A stretch of DNA of 64,000 bases from an uncultured Clostridia bacterium (GTDB taxonomy: Bacteria > Bacillota > Clostridia > Oscillospirales > Acutalibacteraceae). Position 1 is the stretch's first letter; each line of letters opens with the position of its first letter. Below are positions 8,391 to 17,703 of this stretch, piece after piece. The DNA lies in NCBI GenBank assembly GCA_944384905.1, contig CALWVE010000006.1:1-64000 (forward strand), in the 5' to 3' direction. The notes beneath the pieces are model-generated. The model did not search any database, was not told the DNA's origin, and was given only the letters and a program-made list of their open reading frames with translations. Position numbers and translations under genes: made by a program.

Positions 8391-9767
8391 TCAGGCCAGA
8401 CGGTTTACAACGTCCTTGAAATGACGGCCGCGGGCCTCGAAATCCTTATACAAATCAAAGCTTGCGCTTGCGGGAGAAAGCGAAACAATTTCCCCGGGAC
8501 GAGCCGCCTTGCGTGCAGCTTCAACAGCCTCTTCCATGTTGGCCACGCGGATAATTTCCGGCGCGCCGGGCTGATAGCCGGGGGCGTTTTTGATCGCGGC
8601 CTCGATCTTATCGGCCGTGGCGCCCATCAGAATCTGCACGCGCACTTTTTTGCAGATGGCCGGGCCAAGTTCATCATAGGGGATGTGTTTATCGTAGCCG
8701 CCCGAGATCATGATGATCTTTTCATCGTAGAACGAGAGCGTTCCGCGCAGGGTTCGGGTGGGGCTGGAGGCGATGGAATCGTTGTAGTACGAAACCCCGT
8801 CGAGCGTGCGCACATATTCCGCGCGGTGTTCCACGCCGGCAAATGTGCGCGCCACTTCGCGGATCACGTCGGCGGGGACGTCGCCCCACACGGCGCAGGC
8901 CGCGGCCAGCAGGTTTTCCACATTGATAAGCCCGGGCAAGCGGATCTCGCGACGGTTCATCAGCTTTTCGCCCTGCACGTACAAATCGCCGTTTTCGTCG
9001 AGATACGCGCCGCGCTGAGGCTTCTGCTCGCGGCTGAACCACCACAGATCCCCGCGCACATCGGGGGCAAAACCGGCGGTCACTTCGTTATCGGCGTTGA
9101 GCACCGTGCGCGAAAAAGCCGACTGATGCAGCAAAACGTTCTTTTTGGCGTCGATATATTCCTGCATATCCTTGTGGATATCGAGATGGTTGGGCGACAC
9201 GTTCGTCACCACGGCCACATCGGGCCCCTGCCGCATGGAGATGAGCTGGAAGCTCGAAAGCTCCGCTACGGCGACATCCGTTTCGCGGATCGATTCAATC
9301 TCCGGCAGCAGCGGACGGCCGATATTGCCGCCCAGATGCACCGTTTTTCCGGCGGCTTTGAGCATTTCGGAAATCAGCGTGGTCGTGGTGGTTTTGCCGT
9401 CGCTGCCGGTTACAGCGTAGAGCTTACACGGGCAGAACGCAAAAAACACTTCCATCTCGCTGGTCACCACGCTGCCGCGGCGGCGGGCCTCCTCAAGCTC
9501 GGGCAGATAAAACCGCATACCGGGCGTGCGGAAAATAATGTCTTCGTTAAGATCTTTGAGGTAATCCTCGCCCAAAATCAGCCGGACGCCGGCTTTTTGC
9601 AGCTTTTCCCCCGTTTCGCCCAGCTGTTCGGGCGTGCGGCGGTCGCGCGCCGAAACGATCGCACCCTTTTTGGCAAACAGATCGATCAGCGGCAAATGGC
9701 TGCGGCCGATTCCGCAGAAAGTCACGGTTTTTCCGGCAAGCGATGCCCAAAATGTGTTCAGATGCAT
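8391..9767 (-). CDS. murD: UDP-N-acetylmuramoylalanine--D-glutamate ligase MurD
   Basis: A cytoplasmic peptidoglycan precursor enzyme that adds D-glutamate to UDP-MurNAc-L-alanine with ATP. The N-terminal Rossmann-like UDP domain is followed by the Mur ligase P-loop (GSDGKTTTTTLI, about residue 117), the central domain (TNVSPNHLDIHKDMQEYI) and the C-terminal domain with YNDSIASSPTRT. The length of 458 residues is standard. In most bacteria murD sits in the dcw division cluster; here it lies between an aldo/keto reductase and two M42 peptidases in one operon. The ATG has an AGGAGA site. Function is secure from motifs; relocation is a context oddity. Confidence 0.95.
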   Translation of the reverse strand: MHLNTFWASLAGKTVTFCGIGRSHLPLIDLFAKKGAIVSARDRRTPEQLGETGEKLQKAGVRLILGEDYLKDLNEDIIFRTPGMRFYLPELEEARRRGSVVTSEMEVFFAFCPCKLYAVTGSDGKTTTTTLISEMLKAAGKTVHLGGNIGRPLLPEIESIRETDVAVAELSSFQLISMRQGPDVAVVTNVSPNHLDIHKDMQEYIDAKKNVLLHQSAFSRTVLNADNEVTAGFAPDVRGDLWWFSREQKPQRGAYLDENGDLYVQGEKLMNRREIRLPGLINVENLLAAACAVWGDVPADVIREVARTFAGVEHRAEYVRTLDGVSYYNDSIASSPTRTLRGTLSFYDEKIIMISGGYDKHIPYDELGPAICKKVRVQILMGATADKIEAAIKNAPGYQPGAPEIIRVANMEEAVEAARKAARPGEIVSLSPASASFDLYKDFEARGRHFKDVVNRLA

Positions 9768-9798
9768 GGCTTCTCCTATCCCTTCACAGCCCGCGCGC

Positions 9799-10815
9799 TC
9801 AGGCTTCGGGCTTTAAAAAAGTTTTGTAGTCTTCATAGTTTTTCTGCAGCAGGGCGGGCGTATCCAGCCCATAGGGACATTTTGCGCTGCACTGTCCGCA
9901 ATGCAGGCAGTTTTCGATTTTTTTCATCATAGCCTGCCCTTTTTCGGAAAGGTGCCCCGCCGTGGGAGAACGGCGCAGCAGCAGCGACATACGCGCGCAG
10001 GTGTTGATTTCAATACCAACCGGGCACGGCATGCAGTAGCCGCAGCCGCGGCAGAAATCGCCGGCCAGATCGCGACGTTCCTGTTCGATATAAGCCAGCC
10101 GCTCGGGTGTAAGCGCGGGCGGGTTGTCGTTGTACGAAAGGAATTCATCCAGCTCGCTTTCGCGCTGGATACCCCAGATCGGCGCCACAGGGAACTGCGC
10201 CAGATACGCATAGGCCACATCGGAACGGGTAATCAGCCCGCCGGCCAAAGCCTTCATGCAGATAAAGCCCACGTCGTGCTCTTCACACAAACGCACGAGC
10301 GCTTCTTCCTTTTCGCTGGCCAGATACGAAAACGGGAACTGCAGCGTTTCATACAATCCGGAGCGCACGGCTTCTTCGGCCACACTCAGCCGGTGGTTGG
10401 TGATGCCGATATGGCGGATGAGTCCCTGTTCCTTTGCTTCCAGCATGGCTTCGTACAGGCCGGTGCCGTCGCCGGGCTTGGGGCAAAACGACGGGTTATG
10501 GAACTGATAAATATCGATGTAATCCGTCTGCAACAGAGAAAGGCTGGTTCTGAGCTGTTCCCAGAAGCCCTCTACCGTGGCAGACATCGTTTTGGTAGAA
10601 ATAATGATGTTTTCACGCACGTCGTGCAGCGCTTCGCCCAGCTTTTCTTCGCTGTCGCTGTAGGCGCGGGCGGTATCGAAATAGTTGATGCCGCTTTCAT
10701 ACGCGCGGCGCAGGAGTTTGCAGGCCGCGTCTTTTTCCACACGCTGCACAGGCAGCGCGCCGAAACCGTTTTTGCTGACCATCAGGCCGGTGCGTCCCAA
10801 ATGAACCATTTCCAT
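9799..10815 (-). CDS. Aldo/keto reductase with C-terminal ferredoxin-like domain
   Basis: A 338-residue fusion. The N-terminal TIM barrel carries the aldo/keto reductase tetrad: Asp in YFDTARAYSDSEEKLGEAL with its Tyr, Lys in IISTKT and His in YQFHNPS. The C-terminal 80 residues hold two cysteine clusters, CRGCGYCMPCP and CLHCGQCSAKCP, expected to bind iron-sulphur clusters. This arrangement is frequent in anaerobic Firmicutes and suggests electron transfer between NAD(P)H or ferredoxin and an unknown carbonyl substrate. It lies 44 bp after the ABC transporter gene and 31 bp before murD in the same direction. The ATG has an AAGGAGG site. Confidence 0.9.
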   Translation of the reverse strand: MEMVHLGRTGLMVSKNGFGALPVQRVEKDAACKLLRRAYESGINYFDTARAYSDSEEKLGEALHDVRENIIISTKTMSATVEGFWEQLRTSLSLLQTDYIDIYQFHNPSFCPKPGDGTGLYEAMLEAKEQGLIRHIGITNHRLSVAEEAVRSGLYETLQFPFSYLASEKEEALVRLCEEHDVGFICMKALAGGLITRSDVAYAYLAQFPVAPIWGIQRESELDEFLSYNDNPPALTPERLAYIEQERRDLAGDFCRGCGYCMPCPVGIEINTCARMSLLLRRSPTAGHLSEKGQAMMKKIENCLHCGQCSAKCPYGLDTPALLQKNYEDYKTFLKPEA

Positions 10816-10859
10816 TTGTACATCCTCCTTGATAAATCGTAAGCTTTGATAAGCCGCCC

Positions 10860-12614
10860 TTATTTCTGGGCGTAGTTTTTATACAGCGAAGCATACAGGC
10901 CGCCCTTAGCAAGCAGTTCTTCGTGCGTACCCTGTTCTTCGATGCCGTTTTTCGTGAGCACCAAAATGCAGGTGGCGTTTTGAATCGTCGTCAGGCGGTG
11001 TGCAATCGTAAACGTCGTACGTCCTTTCGCCAGCTTTTCAAGCGAACGCTGCACCAGCCGCTCGCTTTCGTTATCGAGCGCGGAGGTGGCTTCGTCGAGA
11101 ATCAGCACAGGCGGGTTTTTGAGGAACGTACGGGCGATCGAAATACGCTGCTTCTGTCCGCCCGAAAGCTTTACGCCGCGCTCGCCCACATAGGTATCGT
11201 AGCCGTCGGAAAGCTGCATGATAAAGTCGTGTGCGCCGGCCTGTTTGGCGGCCTCGATCACTTCTTCGCGCGTGGCGCCCGGCTTGCCGTATTCGATGTT
11301 TTCATATACCGAGCCGGAGAACAAATACACATCCTGCTGCACAAAGCCGATGTTGCCGCGCAGGGATTCCAGCGTGATGTCGCGGATATCGCGGCCGTCG
11401 AGCAAAATTTTTCCTTCCGTCACATCGTAAAAACGGGGAATCAGGCTGCACATCGTGGTTTTGCCGCCGCCGGAGGGGCCTACCAGCGCGATGTTATCGC
11501 CGGCCTTGACTTTGAGATTGATGTGAGAAAGCACTTCGGTGCCGTCATCGGCGTAACTGAAGCCCACATCTTTGAATTCGATGTTGCCAACCACGTTTTC
11601 AAGCGGTTTGGCGCCAGGGGTATCGTGAATTTCAATCGGCGCATCGAGCACTTCAAAATAACGCTCGATACCCGTCATGCCGCGCTGGAACTGTTCCGCA
11701 AACTGCACGATCTTCTGCACGGAAGCAAGCAGTGTGGAAACATACAGCAAGTAAGCGACCAAATCGGCCGGGGTGATGCCGCCGTTGATGACGAACAAGC
11801 CGCCCGCAACCACCACAAGAATATACATCAGGCCGTCGAAGAAGCGGTTCGAAGCTTCAAAGCCGCCCATATACAGATAACTTTTCTTTTTGATATCGAG
11901 AAAACCCTCGTTGCCTTCGCGGAATTTTTCCATCTCGATGGCGTCGTTGGCGAACGACTGTACCACTCGGATACCGGAAAGGCTGTCTTCCACCTGCGCG
12001 TTGAGTTCGCCGATCTGCTGGCGCTGACGCTTAAACTGCGTGCGCAGGCGCAGGTTAAAGAACACGGCAAACGCGATCATAAACGGCAGTACGGCGAAAA
12101 TAATCAGCGTAAGCCATACATTCATGCTGCTGAGAATAATGAACGAGCCGGTGATTTTCACAAACGCGATGAAGAATTCTTCCGGCCCGTGATGGGCAAA
12201 TTCCGTTACATCGAACAGGTCGTTTGTGATGCGGGACATCAGCTGGCCCACTTTTGTATTATCGTAGTACGAAAACGAAAGCGCCTGCAAATGAGAAAAC
12301 AGCCGGCGGCGCATTTCCGTTTCGATCTTCGCGCCCATGATATGCCCCACGGAAGCCATAAAGAAGTTGGCGGCGCAGTCGATGATACGCAGGAAAATAT
12401 ACAGCCCGCCGAGCCTCAGGATAAACGCAACCGTCAGCGACGGCAGATCGTACATAGCGGTGTTCGTTACGGCGCGCACGATCATGGGCAGAACCAGATC
12501 GCAGACCGTTGTAAGCGAAGCGCACAGCAAGTCGAAGATCAGAATCTCCTTATGCCTGCCCAAAAGCGGCAGAAAGCGGCGCAAAAGTCCTTTTGATCTC
12601 TTTTTTGTTTCCAT
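10860..12614 (-). CDS. ABC exporter, fused membrane and ATPase domains
   Basis: A 584-residue half-transporter of the MsbA/LmrA/BmrA type. Six transmembrane segments in the first 320 residues are followed by an ATPase domain with Walker A VGPSGGGKTTM, signature KLSGGQKQR, Walker B VLILDEATSALD and the switch His in AHRLTT. These proteins dimerise and export lipids, drugs or peptides; the substrate is not evident. I place the start at ATG 12614, which has GGAGGG upstream; a longer in-frame extension would run through the leader hairpin. It is the first gene of the unit that continues to the GNAT gene, behind a good promoter at 12710-12738. Confidence 0.9.
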   Translation of the reverse strand: METKKRSKGLLRRFLPLLGRHKEILIFDLLCASLTTVCDLVLPMIVRAVTNTAMYDLPSLTVAFILRLGGLYIFLRIIDCAANFFMASVGHIMGAKIETEMRRRLFSHLQALSFSYYDNTKVGQLMSRITNDLFDVTEFAHHGPEEFFIAFVKITGSFIILSSMNVWLTLIIFAVLPFMIAFAVFFNLRLRTQFKRQRQQIGELNAQVEDSLSGIRVVQSFANDAIEMEKFREGNEGFLDIKKKSYLYMGGFEASNRFFDGLMYILVVVAGGLFVINGGITPADLVAYLLYVSTLLASVQKIVQFAEQFQRGMTGIERYFEVLDAPIEIHDTPGAKPLENVVGNIEFKDVGFSYADDGTEVLSHINLKVKAGDNIALVGPSGGGKTTMCSLIPRFYDVTEGKILLDGRDIRDITLESLRGNIGFVQQDVYLFSGSVYENIEYGKPGATREEVIEAAKQAGAHDFIMQLSDGYDTYVGERGVKLSGGQKQRISIARTFLKNPPVLILDEATSALDNESERLVQRSLEKLAKGRTTFTIAHRLTTIQNATCILVLTKNGIEEQGTHEELLAKGGLYASLYKNYAQK

Positions 12615-12647
12615 TTCATTTCCCTCCAACCAGATTGCACCGAAGAA

Positions 12648-12676
12648 AGCCGGAAGCCAAAATCGGGCTTCCGGCT
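12648..12676 (-). promoter_or_regulatory. Leader hairpin of the ABC transporter mRNA
   Basis: A perfect 11-bp inverted repeat (AGCCGGAAGCC, 7-nt loop, GGCTTCCGGCT) between the promoter and the ribosome binding site of the ABC gene. On the minus strand it is followed by TTCTTC rather than a long T-run, so it is a weak terminator at best and may be an attenuator or an RNA-stabilising stem. Confidence 0.5.
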
Positions 12677-12709
12677 GACACATGTGCCGCAATGGATTTC
12701 GCACAGAAT

Positions 12710-12738
12710 ATTATAGCAAATTACTAAGGTTTATTCAA
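12710..12738 (-). promoter_or_regulatory. Promoter of the ABC transporter-murD-GNAT operon
   Basis: TTGAAT (-35, 12733-12738), 17-bp spacer, TATAAT (-10, 12710-12715) on the minus strand, about 95 bp before the start codon. Confidence 0.8.
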
Positions 12739-12768
12739 GCCAAACGCGGGATTTAACCGCGCGCGGAC

Positions 12769-14598
12769 TTATTCGAGATAGGCCCCGGTTTCGCCGGCAA
12801 TCATGCGGTCTTTAAAAACCAGACGGCACGGCTGGTGGAACGCCGCAAGCACGCGTCCGTCTTCCAGCCGGATCGCCTGCACGCCGCAGTCGTTGCGCAA
12901 AACTTCCACCTTGGGAGCAGTGCCTTCGGGGGAAATCAGGTAAGCATAGCCGCCCAGTTTCCCCGCCTCATGGGTAATTGTAACCGTCAGTACATCGCGG
13001 GTCACAGGCGCGTCGCTTTCGGCAAAATTGTTGCGCTGCCACGAACCCGTCGCAGGGCCGCTTGTGCAGTCGAAACGGGTACCGTTCAGCGGCGTATAGC
13101 GCACGCCGTTATGAATCACGGCGCCGTTTTCCCGGCGGACTTCTCCGCGCAGTAGGCACTGATCGACCGTGGTGACCAGCCGTTCGCTGTCTTCGTTCGG
13201 CGCACGAACACCCGCGCCCAGGCAGACAAATCCGCCCGGAATCGCAAAATCGGCGGCGAATACTTCCACGCCGTCGTGCTGGGCGTGTTCATAAATCACG
13301 GCGCAGTCGTTTTTCTGTGCGCCGCCGGAATGATCATTCGGCAGCGGCAGGCACCACCAGTCGCGGTGTGCAAGCAGCTGAGCATCTGTTTCGGTGCGGC
13401 TCGTCGTGCCGGGAATACGGGCATAGTCCCATACGGGATCGATATCAAGATATTCGCCGCCGTCGTGCATGATGCAGGTATGCGTACCGTACGACATATT
13501 GTAGCAAAGCTCGCCTTCGCCGTTGCAGATTTCGGCGTCCCAGATGCGGTTGTTATGGAATTTCGCACCGATATACAGCCCGCCTGTGTGGTGGCACAAA
13601 AGCGCCGCACGCGGAAAATATTTCGTTCCCTCAAACGCGGTTTCGCCGTTCATGGCGGCAAGATATCCGCACAGTTCGTCCTGCCGGGGCAGATCACCCA
13701 CCTGCACGAGCAGTTCTACAGCGGCTTTCACCAGCCCGGTGCGTACCGCGTCGGGGCGCGCCAATTCGCGGCCGATGCAGGTATAATCCAGCCCGGCGCC
13801 CTGCGTCATATGGCGCAGACCGTCGAGAATATGCGTCAGATAAATCTCGCGCTTTTCCATAGAGAACTGATACGACGTGTTCTGCAAAACAAACAAAAGC
13901 TGGGCAATATCATAGGCAAACGAACGTCCGTAGCCGCCCGAATACAGGCGCGGCCCGTGCTGGAAGAAGCTTCCGTCCTCCTGAATGCCTTCTTCGCCCA
14001 CGCAAAGCTCCTGCGCGGCACGGTCTACGCCGCGGCGCAGCAGAGCTTCGTCTTCGAGCAGCAGCGCATGCTTAATCGTATTCATCGCGCCCCAGATGAG
14101 GTTCGCGCCCGTCCACTTTTCGGAAATATCGTCGCGCGTGGCCATGGAACCGCGCCCTACGAGCTTCGTAACCCCTTCTTTTTCTTCGGGGGAAAGCGTA
14201 TCGCCCAGCATGAGCGCCAGATCGGAAAGGTTGCGCGGCATACCGATGTCGTTGTGCCACCAGTTGGGGTTCGTAAAATCGTGAACCAGCCAGTAGCGCA
14301 GCGCGGCGCGCAGGGTTTCGGCATAGGCTGTGTCCTGCACAAGCCGTTCACGGCCGTTTTCTTTTAAAATCTGCAAAAGCCGCACATAGTGCTTCTGCGC
14401 CTGCCAGCCCGAACGCGTCTGGTCGGCATAATCGATATCGCACCAGCAGAGCGTACCCGGTGCGTCGCCGGGCTGCAAAGCGGCCAGCAGTTCGGCCGCC
14501 GGGGGTGCGTTTTTCTGCAAACGTGTGGAATTTTCCGAAAGATTTCCGGCCCAAAGCAATTCTTCAAACCGGCTTCGAATCTGTTTGAGTTCGTTCAT
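12769..14598 (-). CDS. Polysaccharide lyase family 8 enzyme, cytoplasmic
   Basis: A 609-residue member of PL8 (hyaluronate, chondroitin AC, xanthan lyases), which cleave uronic-acid-containing chains by beta-elimination. Family signatures are clear: NWWHNDIGMPR in the alpha/alpha toroid, TGANLIWGA, and EDGSFFQHGPRLYSGGYG, which carries the expected catalytic Tyr region; the second half is the beta-sandwich region. Unlike classical PL8 enzymes it has no signal peptide, so it should act on imported oligosaccharides. ATG 14598 has AGGAGG upstream and follows the glycerate kinase stop by two bases, so it is coupled to that gene and to xylulokinase. The exact substrate cannot be decided. Confidence 0.85.
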   Translation of the reverse strand: MNELKQIRSRFEELLWAGNLSENSTRLQKNAPPAAELLAALQPGDAPGTLCWCDIDYADQTRSGWQAQKHYVRLLQILKENGRERLVQDTAYAETLRAALRYWLVHDFTNPNWWHNDIGMPRNLSDLALMLGDTLSPEEKEGVTKLVGRGSMATRDDISEKWTGANLIWGAMNTIKHALLLEDEALLRRGVDRAAQELCVGEEGIQEDGSFFQHGPRLYSGGYGRSFAYDIAQLLFVLQNTSYQFSMEKREIYLTHILDGLRHMTQGAGLDYTCIGRELARPDAVRTGLVKAAVELLVQVGDLPRQDELCGYLAAMNGETAFEGTKYFPRAALLCHHTGGLYIGAKFHNNRIWDAEICNGEGELCYNMSYGTHTCIMHDGGEYLDIDPVWDYARIPGTTSRTETDAQLLAHRDWWCLPLPNDHSGGAQKNDCAVIYEHAQHDGVEVFAADFAIPGGFVCLGAGVRAPNEDSERLVTTVDQCLLRGEVRRENGAVIHNGVRYTPLNGTRFDCTSGPATGSWQRNNFAESDAPVTRDVLTVTITHEAGKLGGYAYLISPEGTAPKVEVLRNDCGVQAIRLEDGRVLAAFHQPCRLVFKDRMIAGETGAYLE

Positions 14599-14600
14599 GG

Positions 14601-15746
14601 TTATCCTCCTGTCCTCCCTGTCTGCACCGAAAGCAGACGCAGGATCATATCCATTGTTTCTTCCAAATCCGCCGCAGCGCGCAGACGCGCCTCGGTGTAG
14701 GGAACGGCCACGCGGTTGATGCTGCACACGGCCGTCACGCCTTTTTGATACGCTTGTTCCAACCCGCCGCCGACATCGCCCACCACGGCGATCACCGGCA
14801 CACCGGCGCGTTTCGCGCGGCCCGCCACGCCGTCGATCACTTTGCCTTGCAGCGACTGCGTATCAAAACGTCCTTCGCCTGTAAACACGATGTCCGCATT
14901 TTGCAAACGCTCATCAAAACCGACGGTATCGAGCACCGCCGTAATGCCGGAAACAAGCTTGGCGCCCAAAAACACGGAAGCGCCCATCCCCATGCCGCCG
15001 GCCGCTCCGCCGCCGGGCATGGAAAGCGCGGTTTTTGTCAGCCCATCCGGCAATTTTTCGGCCAGATGACGAAGCCCGTTATCCAGCCGCGCCACGGCCG
15101 CTTCGCCCGCACCCTTCTGCGGGCCGAACACCGCCGAGGCTCCGTTTTCGCCGCAAAGCGGATTGATTACGTCGCACATGGCCGTCAGCGACGTTTCTTT
15201 CAGGCGGACATCCACGCCGGAACAATCGATCCGCTCGATTTCCCCCAGCGTGCCGCCGGTGGGGATAAACGCGGTGCCGTCCGCACGGCAAAACCGCACG
15301 CCCAGCGCGTGCGCCATGCCGGTGCCGCCGTCATTGGTGGCGCTGCCTCCCAAACCTAAAATAATCTCGCGGCAGCCGTCGTCGAGCGCCGCGCGGACCA
15401 GTTCGCCCACGCCGAGTGTGGTTGTTTTTTCGGGGTCTTTCCGCTCGCCCGCCAGGGGCAAACCGGCACAGGCCGCCATTTCAATCACGGCGCGCCCATC
15501 GGGCAGGCGGGCATAAAACGCCTCCACCGGCTCGAAAAACGGCCCGGATACGGTTTTTGTTCTCTTTTCGCCGCCCATGGCCGCCAAAAAAGCGTCGCAG
15601 GTGCCTTCGCCGCCGTCCGCTACGGGAATGGCGCAGATTTCAGCCTGCGGAAAACGCTTCTGAATAGCCGCCGCCATATGATCGCATACCTGCTGCGATG
15701 ACAGCGTCCCCTTGAACGAATCGGGGATCAATACAAACTTCCTCAT
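14601..15746 (-). CDS. Glycerate kinase (GlxK/GarK type)
   Basis: A 381-residue glycerate kinase of the GlxK/GarK family, which phosphorylates D-glycerate to a phosphoglycerate that enters glycolysis. Signatures: an N-terminal VLIPDSFKGTLSS, ADGGEGT, GLGGSATNDGGTGMA (nucleotide loop) and the late VFTGEGRFDTQSLQGK. The length is typical. It sits between xylulokinase (11-bp gap) and PL8 lyase (2-bp gap). Glycerate can come from uronic and aldaric acid degradation, which fits a co-transcribed uronate polysaccharide lyase, though the intermediate steps are not encoded here. Confidence 0.9.
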   Translation of the reverse strand: MRKFVLIPDSFKGTLSSQQVCDHMAAAIQKRFPQAEICAIPVADGGEGTCDAFLAAMGGEKRTKTVSGPFFEPVEAFYARLPDGRAVIEMAACAGLPLAGERKDPEKTTTLGVGELVRAALDDGCREIILGLGGSATNDGGTGMAHALGVRFCRADGTAFIPTGGTLGEIERIDCSGVDVRLKETSLTAMCDVINPLCGENGASAVFGPQKGAGEAAVARLDNGLRHLAEKLPDGLTKTALSMPGGGAAGGMGMGASVFLGAKLVSGITAVLDTVGFDERLQNADIVFTGEGRFDTQSLQGKVIDGVAGRAKRAGVPVIAVVGDVGGGLEQAYQKGVTAVCSINRVAVPYTEARLRAAADLEETMDMILRLLSVQTGRTGG

Positions 15747-15757
15747 ACTACTCCGCC

Positions 15758-17275
15758 TTACAGCTGCGCCAGTTCCTGATAGCAGTCTTTAAGCGCCGGA
15801 TACAGGTGGGTATACATCCGATAGCAGGCATCGTATTTGGCCACATGCTCAGCCACCGGGGGCTGGGTTTTGGCCACGCGGATCAGCTTATCGCAGCCTT
15901 CCTCTACGCTTTTGAACACGCCTGCGCCCACACCGGCCAGAATTGCCACGCCCAGCGCCGGGCCTTCCTTAGACTGTACGGTCTTGACTTCGCAGTTATA
16001 AACATCAGCCAGCATCTGACGCCAAAGCGGGGATTTTCCGCCGCCGCCGCAGGCCAGCATATCTTCGATTTCAACGCCCAGGCCGCGCAGAATTTCCAAA
16101 CTGTCGCGCTGGGAATACACCACGCCCTCCATGACGGCACGCAGCATATCGTACTTGGTATGGATGGCCGAGAGGCCGAAAAATACGCCGCGGCAATCGG
16201 GATCGAGATGCGGGGTGCGCTCTCCCATCAGATACGGCAGGTAGAACAGACGATTGCAGCCGATCGGTACTTCGGCGGCTTTCTGGTCCATCAGGACATA
16301 CGGATCCACACCGCGGGCTTCGCCTTCGCGCATTTCTTCGGCGCAGAACTGGTCGCGGAACCAGTGCAGCGACAAACCGGCCGCCTGGGTTACGCCCATC
16401 ATATGCCAGCAGCCCGGCACGGCGCAGCAGAACGTATGTACACGGCCTTTGGGATCGATGGAAAGCTTGGAGGTATGGGCAAACACCACGCCGGACGTGC
16501 CGATCGTGGTAAACGCCTTGCCGTCTTTCACCACACCGGTTCCCACAGCGGCAGCGGCGTTATCGCCCGCACCGCCCACAACAGGCGTACCGGCGCAAAG
16601 GCCGGTCTGTTCGGCGGCTTCCGGGGTAACAAAGCCCGTTACTTCGGGCGATTCATAAACTTTAGTAAGCAGTTCCTTTTTGATTTCAAGCTTTTCAAGC
16701 ACCTCGTCGCTCCAGCAGCGGTTCGGTACATCCAGCAGCTGCATACCGGAAGCATCCGAAACTTCCGTGGCAAATTCGCCGGTCAAGCACCAGCGGACAT
16801 AGTCTTTCGGCAGCAGGATATGGGCACAGCGGGCGTAGATTTCCGGCTCGTGGTTTTTCACCCAAATAATCTTGGAAGCCGTAAAGCCCGTGAGCGCGGG
16901 GTTGGCGGTGATCTCGATCAGACGCTCGGCGCCTACGCGGCGGGTAATTTCTTCGCATTCCGCCGCTGTGCGCTGGTCGCACCAGATGATCGACGGACGC
17001 AGGACATTGCCTTCCTCATCCAGCATCACCAGGCCGTGCATCTGACCGGAAATGCCGATACCGCGGATTTTCGAAGCGTCTACCTCGCTCGTTACGGTTT
17101 TCAGCGTTTCAAAAGCGGCGCGTCGCCAGTCGGCGGGGTCCTGTTCGGCCCAGCCGTTGTGCGGCTGGTACATGGGATACTCCACCAATGCGCTCGCCAC
17201 AATATTCCCCTCTGTATCGAACAAAACGGTTTTGGTACCGCTCGTTCCCAGATCGATTCCGATCAAATATTCCAT
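15758..17275 (-). CDS. xylB: Xylulokinase (FGGY family)
   Basis: A 505-residue FGGY carbohydrate kinase. The N-terminus IGIDLGTSGTKTVLFD is the ATPase phosphate-1 motif, GISGQMHGLVMLD is typical of xylulokinases, and GGAGDNAAAAVGTG with GGGGKSPLWRQMLADV form the C-terminal nucleotide site. The expected reaction is ATP plus D-xylulose to xylulose-5-phosphate. I start it at ATG 17275, which has GGAGG upstream. It is the first gene of a three-gene unit with glycerate kinase and PL8 lyase behind a strong promoter. No xylose isomerase is nearby, so a related ketose substrate remains possible. Confidence 0.9.
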   Translation of the reverse strand: MEYLIGIDLGTSGTKTVLFDTEGNIVASALVEYPMYQPHNGWAEQDPADWRRAAFETLKTVTSEVDASKIRGIGISGQMHGLVMLDEEGNVLRPSIIWCDQRTAAECEEITRRVGAERLIEITANPALTGFTASKIIWVKNHEPEIYARCAHILLPKDYVRWCLTGEFATEVSDASGMQLLDVPNRCWSDEVLEKLEIKKELLTKVYESPEVTGFVTPEAAEQTGLCAGTPVVGGAGDNAAAAVGTGVVKDGKAFTTIGTSGVVFAHTSKLSIDPKGRVHTFCCAVPGCWHMMGVTQAAGLSLHWFRDQFCAEEMREGEARGVDPYVLMDQKAAEVPIGCNRLFYLPYLMGERTPHLDPDCRGVFFGLSAIHTKYDMLRAVMEGVVYSQRDSLEILRGLGVEIEDMLACGGGGKSPLWRQMLADVYNCEVKTVQSKEGPALGVAILAGVGAGVFKSVEEGCDKLIRVAKTQPPVAEHVAKYDACYRMYTHLYPALKDCYQELAQL

Positions 17276-17332
17276 TTCAACATCCTCCGTGTTCAGTTTT
17301 TGGCCGTCGCCCGGGGCGATTCGTTTGAAACT

Positions 17333-17361
17333 ATAATAAAACAAAGGAACACGAATGTCAA
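17333..17361 (-). promoter_or_regulatory. Promoter of xylB-glycerate kinase-PL8
   Basis: TTGACA (-35, 17356-17361), 17-bp spacer, TATTAT (-10, 17333-17338) on the minus strand. Confidence 0.85.
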
Positions 17362-17463
17362 AAGGTTTTCGCTTGCCGGGCGAACTTGTGACAAGCCCGC
17401 CCCTTGCCGCATAGACTGCTAAAAAGGCCCCCGCCGGGCTTTGATATTATGGAGGGAAAAAGC

Positions 17464-17703
17464 ATGTCCTGTTTGCGTCCTCTGGCCGATCTGGCCGAAA
17501 ACGAAAGCGCCCGCGTGGTGCGGCTGGATACGGGCAGCCGCCTTTTGCAGCGGTTTACCGATCTGGGACTGATTGAAGGCACCCGTGTGCGCTGTCTGCA
17601 TCGCCGCCACGGCATGGCGGCTTATCTGATCCGCGGCGCGGTGATCGCCGTACGTCAAACCGATTGTACCGGTATCCTCACCGTATCGGAGGCGATGTCC
17701 TGA
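17464..17703 (+). CDS. feoA: Ferrous iron transport protein FeoA
   Basis: A 79-residue SH3-like cytoplasmic protein that supports FeoB-dependent ferrous iron uptake. The pattern RLLQRFTDLGLIEGTRVRCLHR followed by a G-x-x-A-Y-L-I-R-G-A-V-I-A-V-R segment is characteristic. The start codon has GGAGGG upstream. Its stop overlaps the feoB start (TGATG), so the two are translationally coupled. No clear Fur-type operator is visible in the 100 bp upstream. Confidence 0.9.
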   Translation: MSCLRPLADLAENESARVVRLDTGSRLLQRFTDLGLIEGTRVRCLHRRHGMAAYLIRGAVIAVRQTDCTGILTVSEAMS

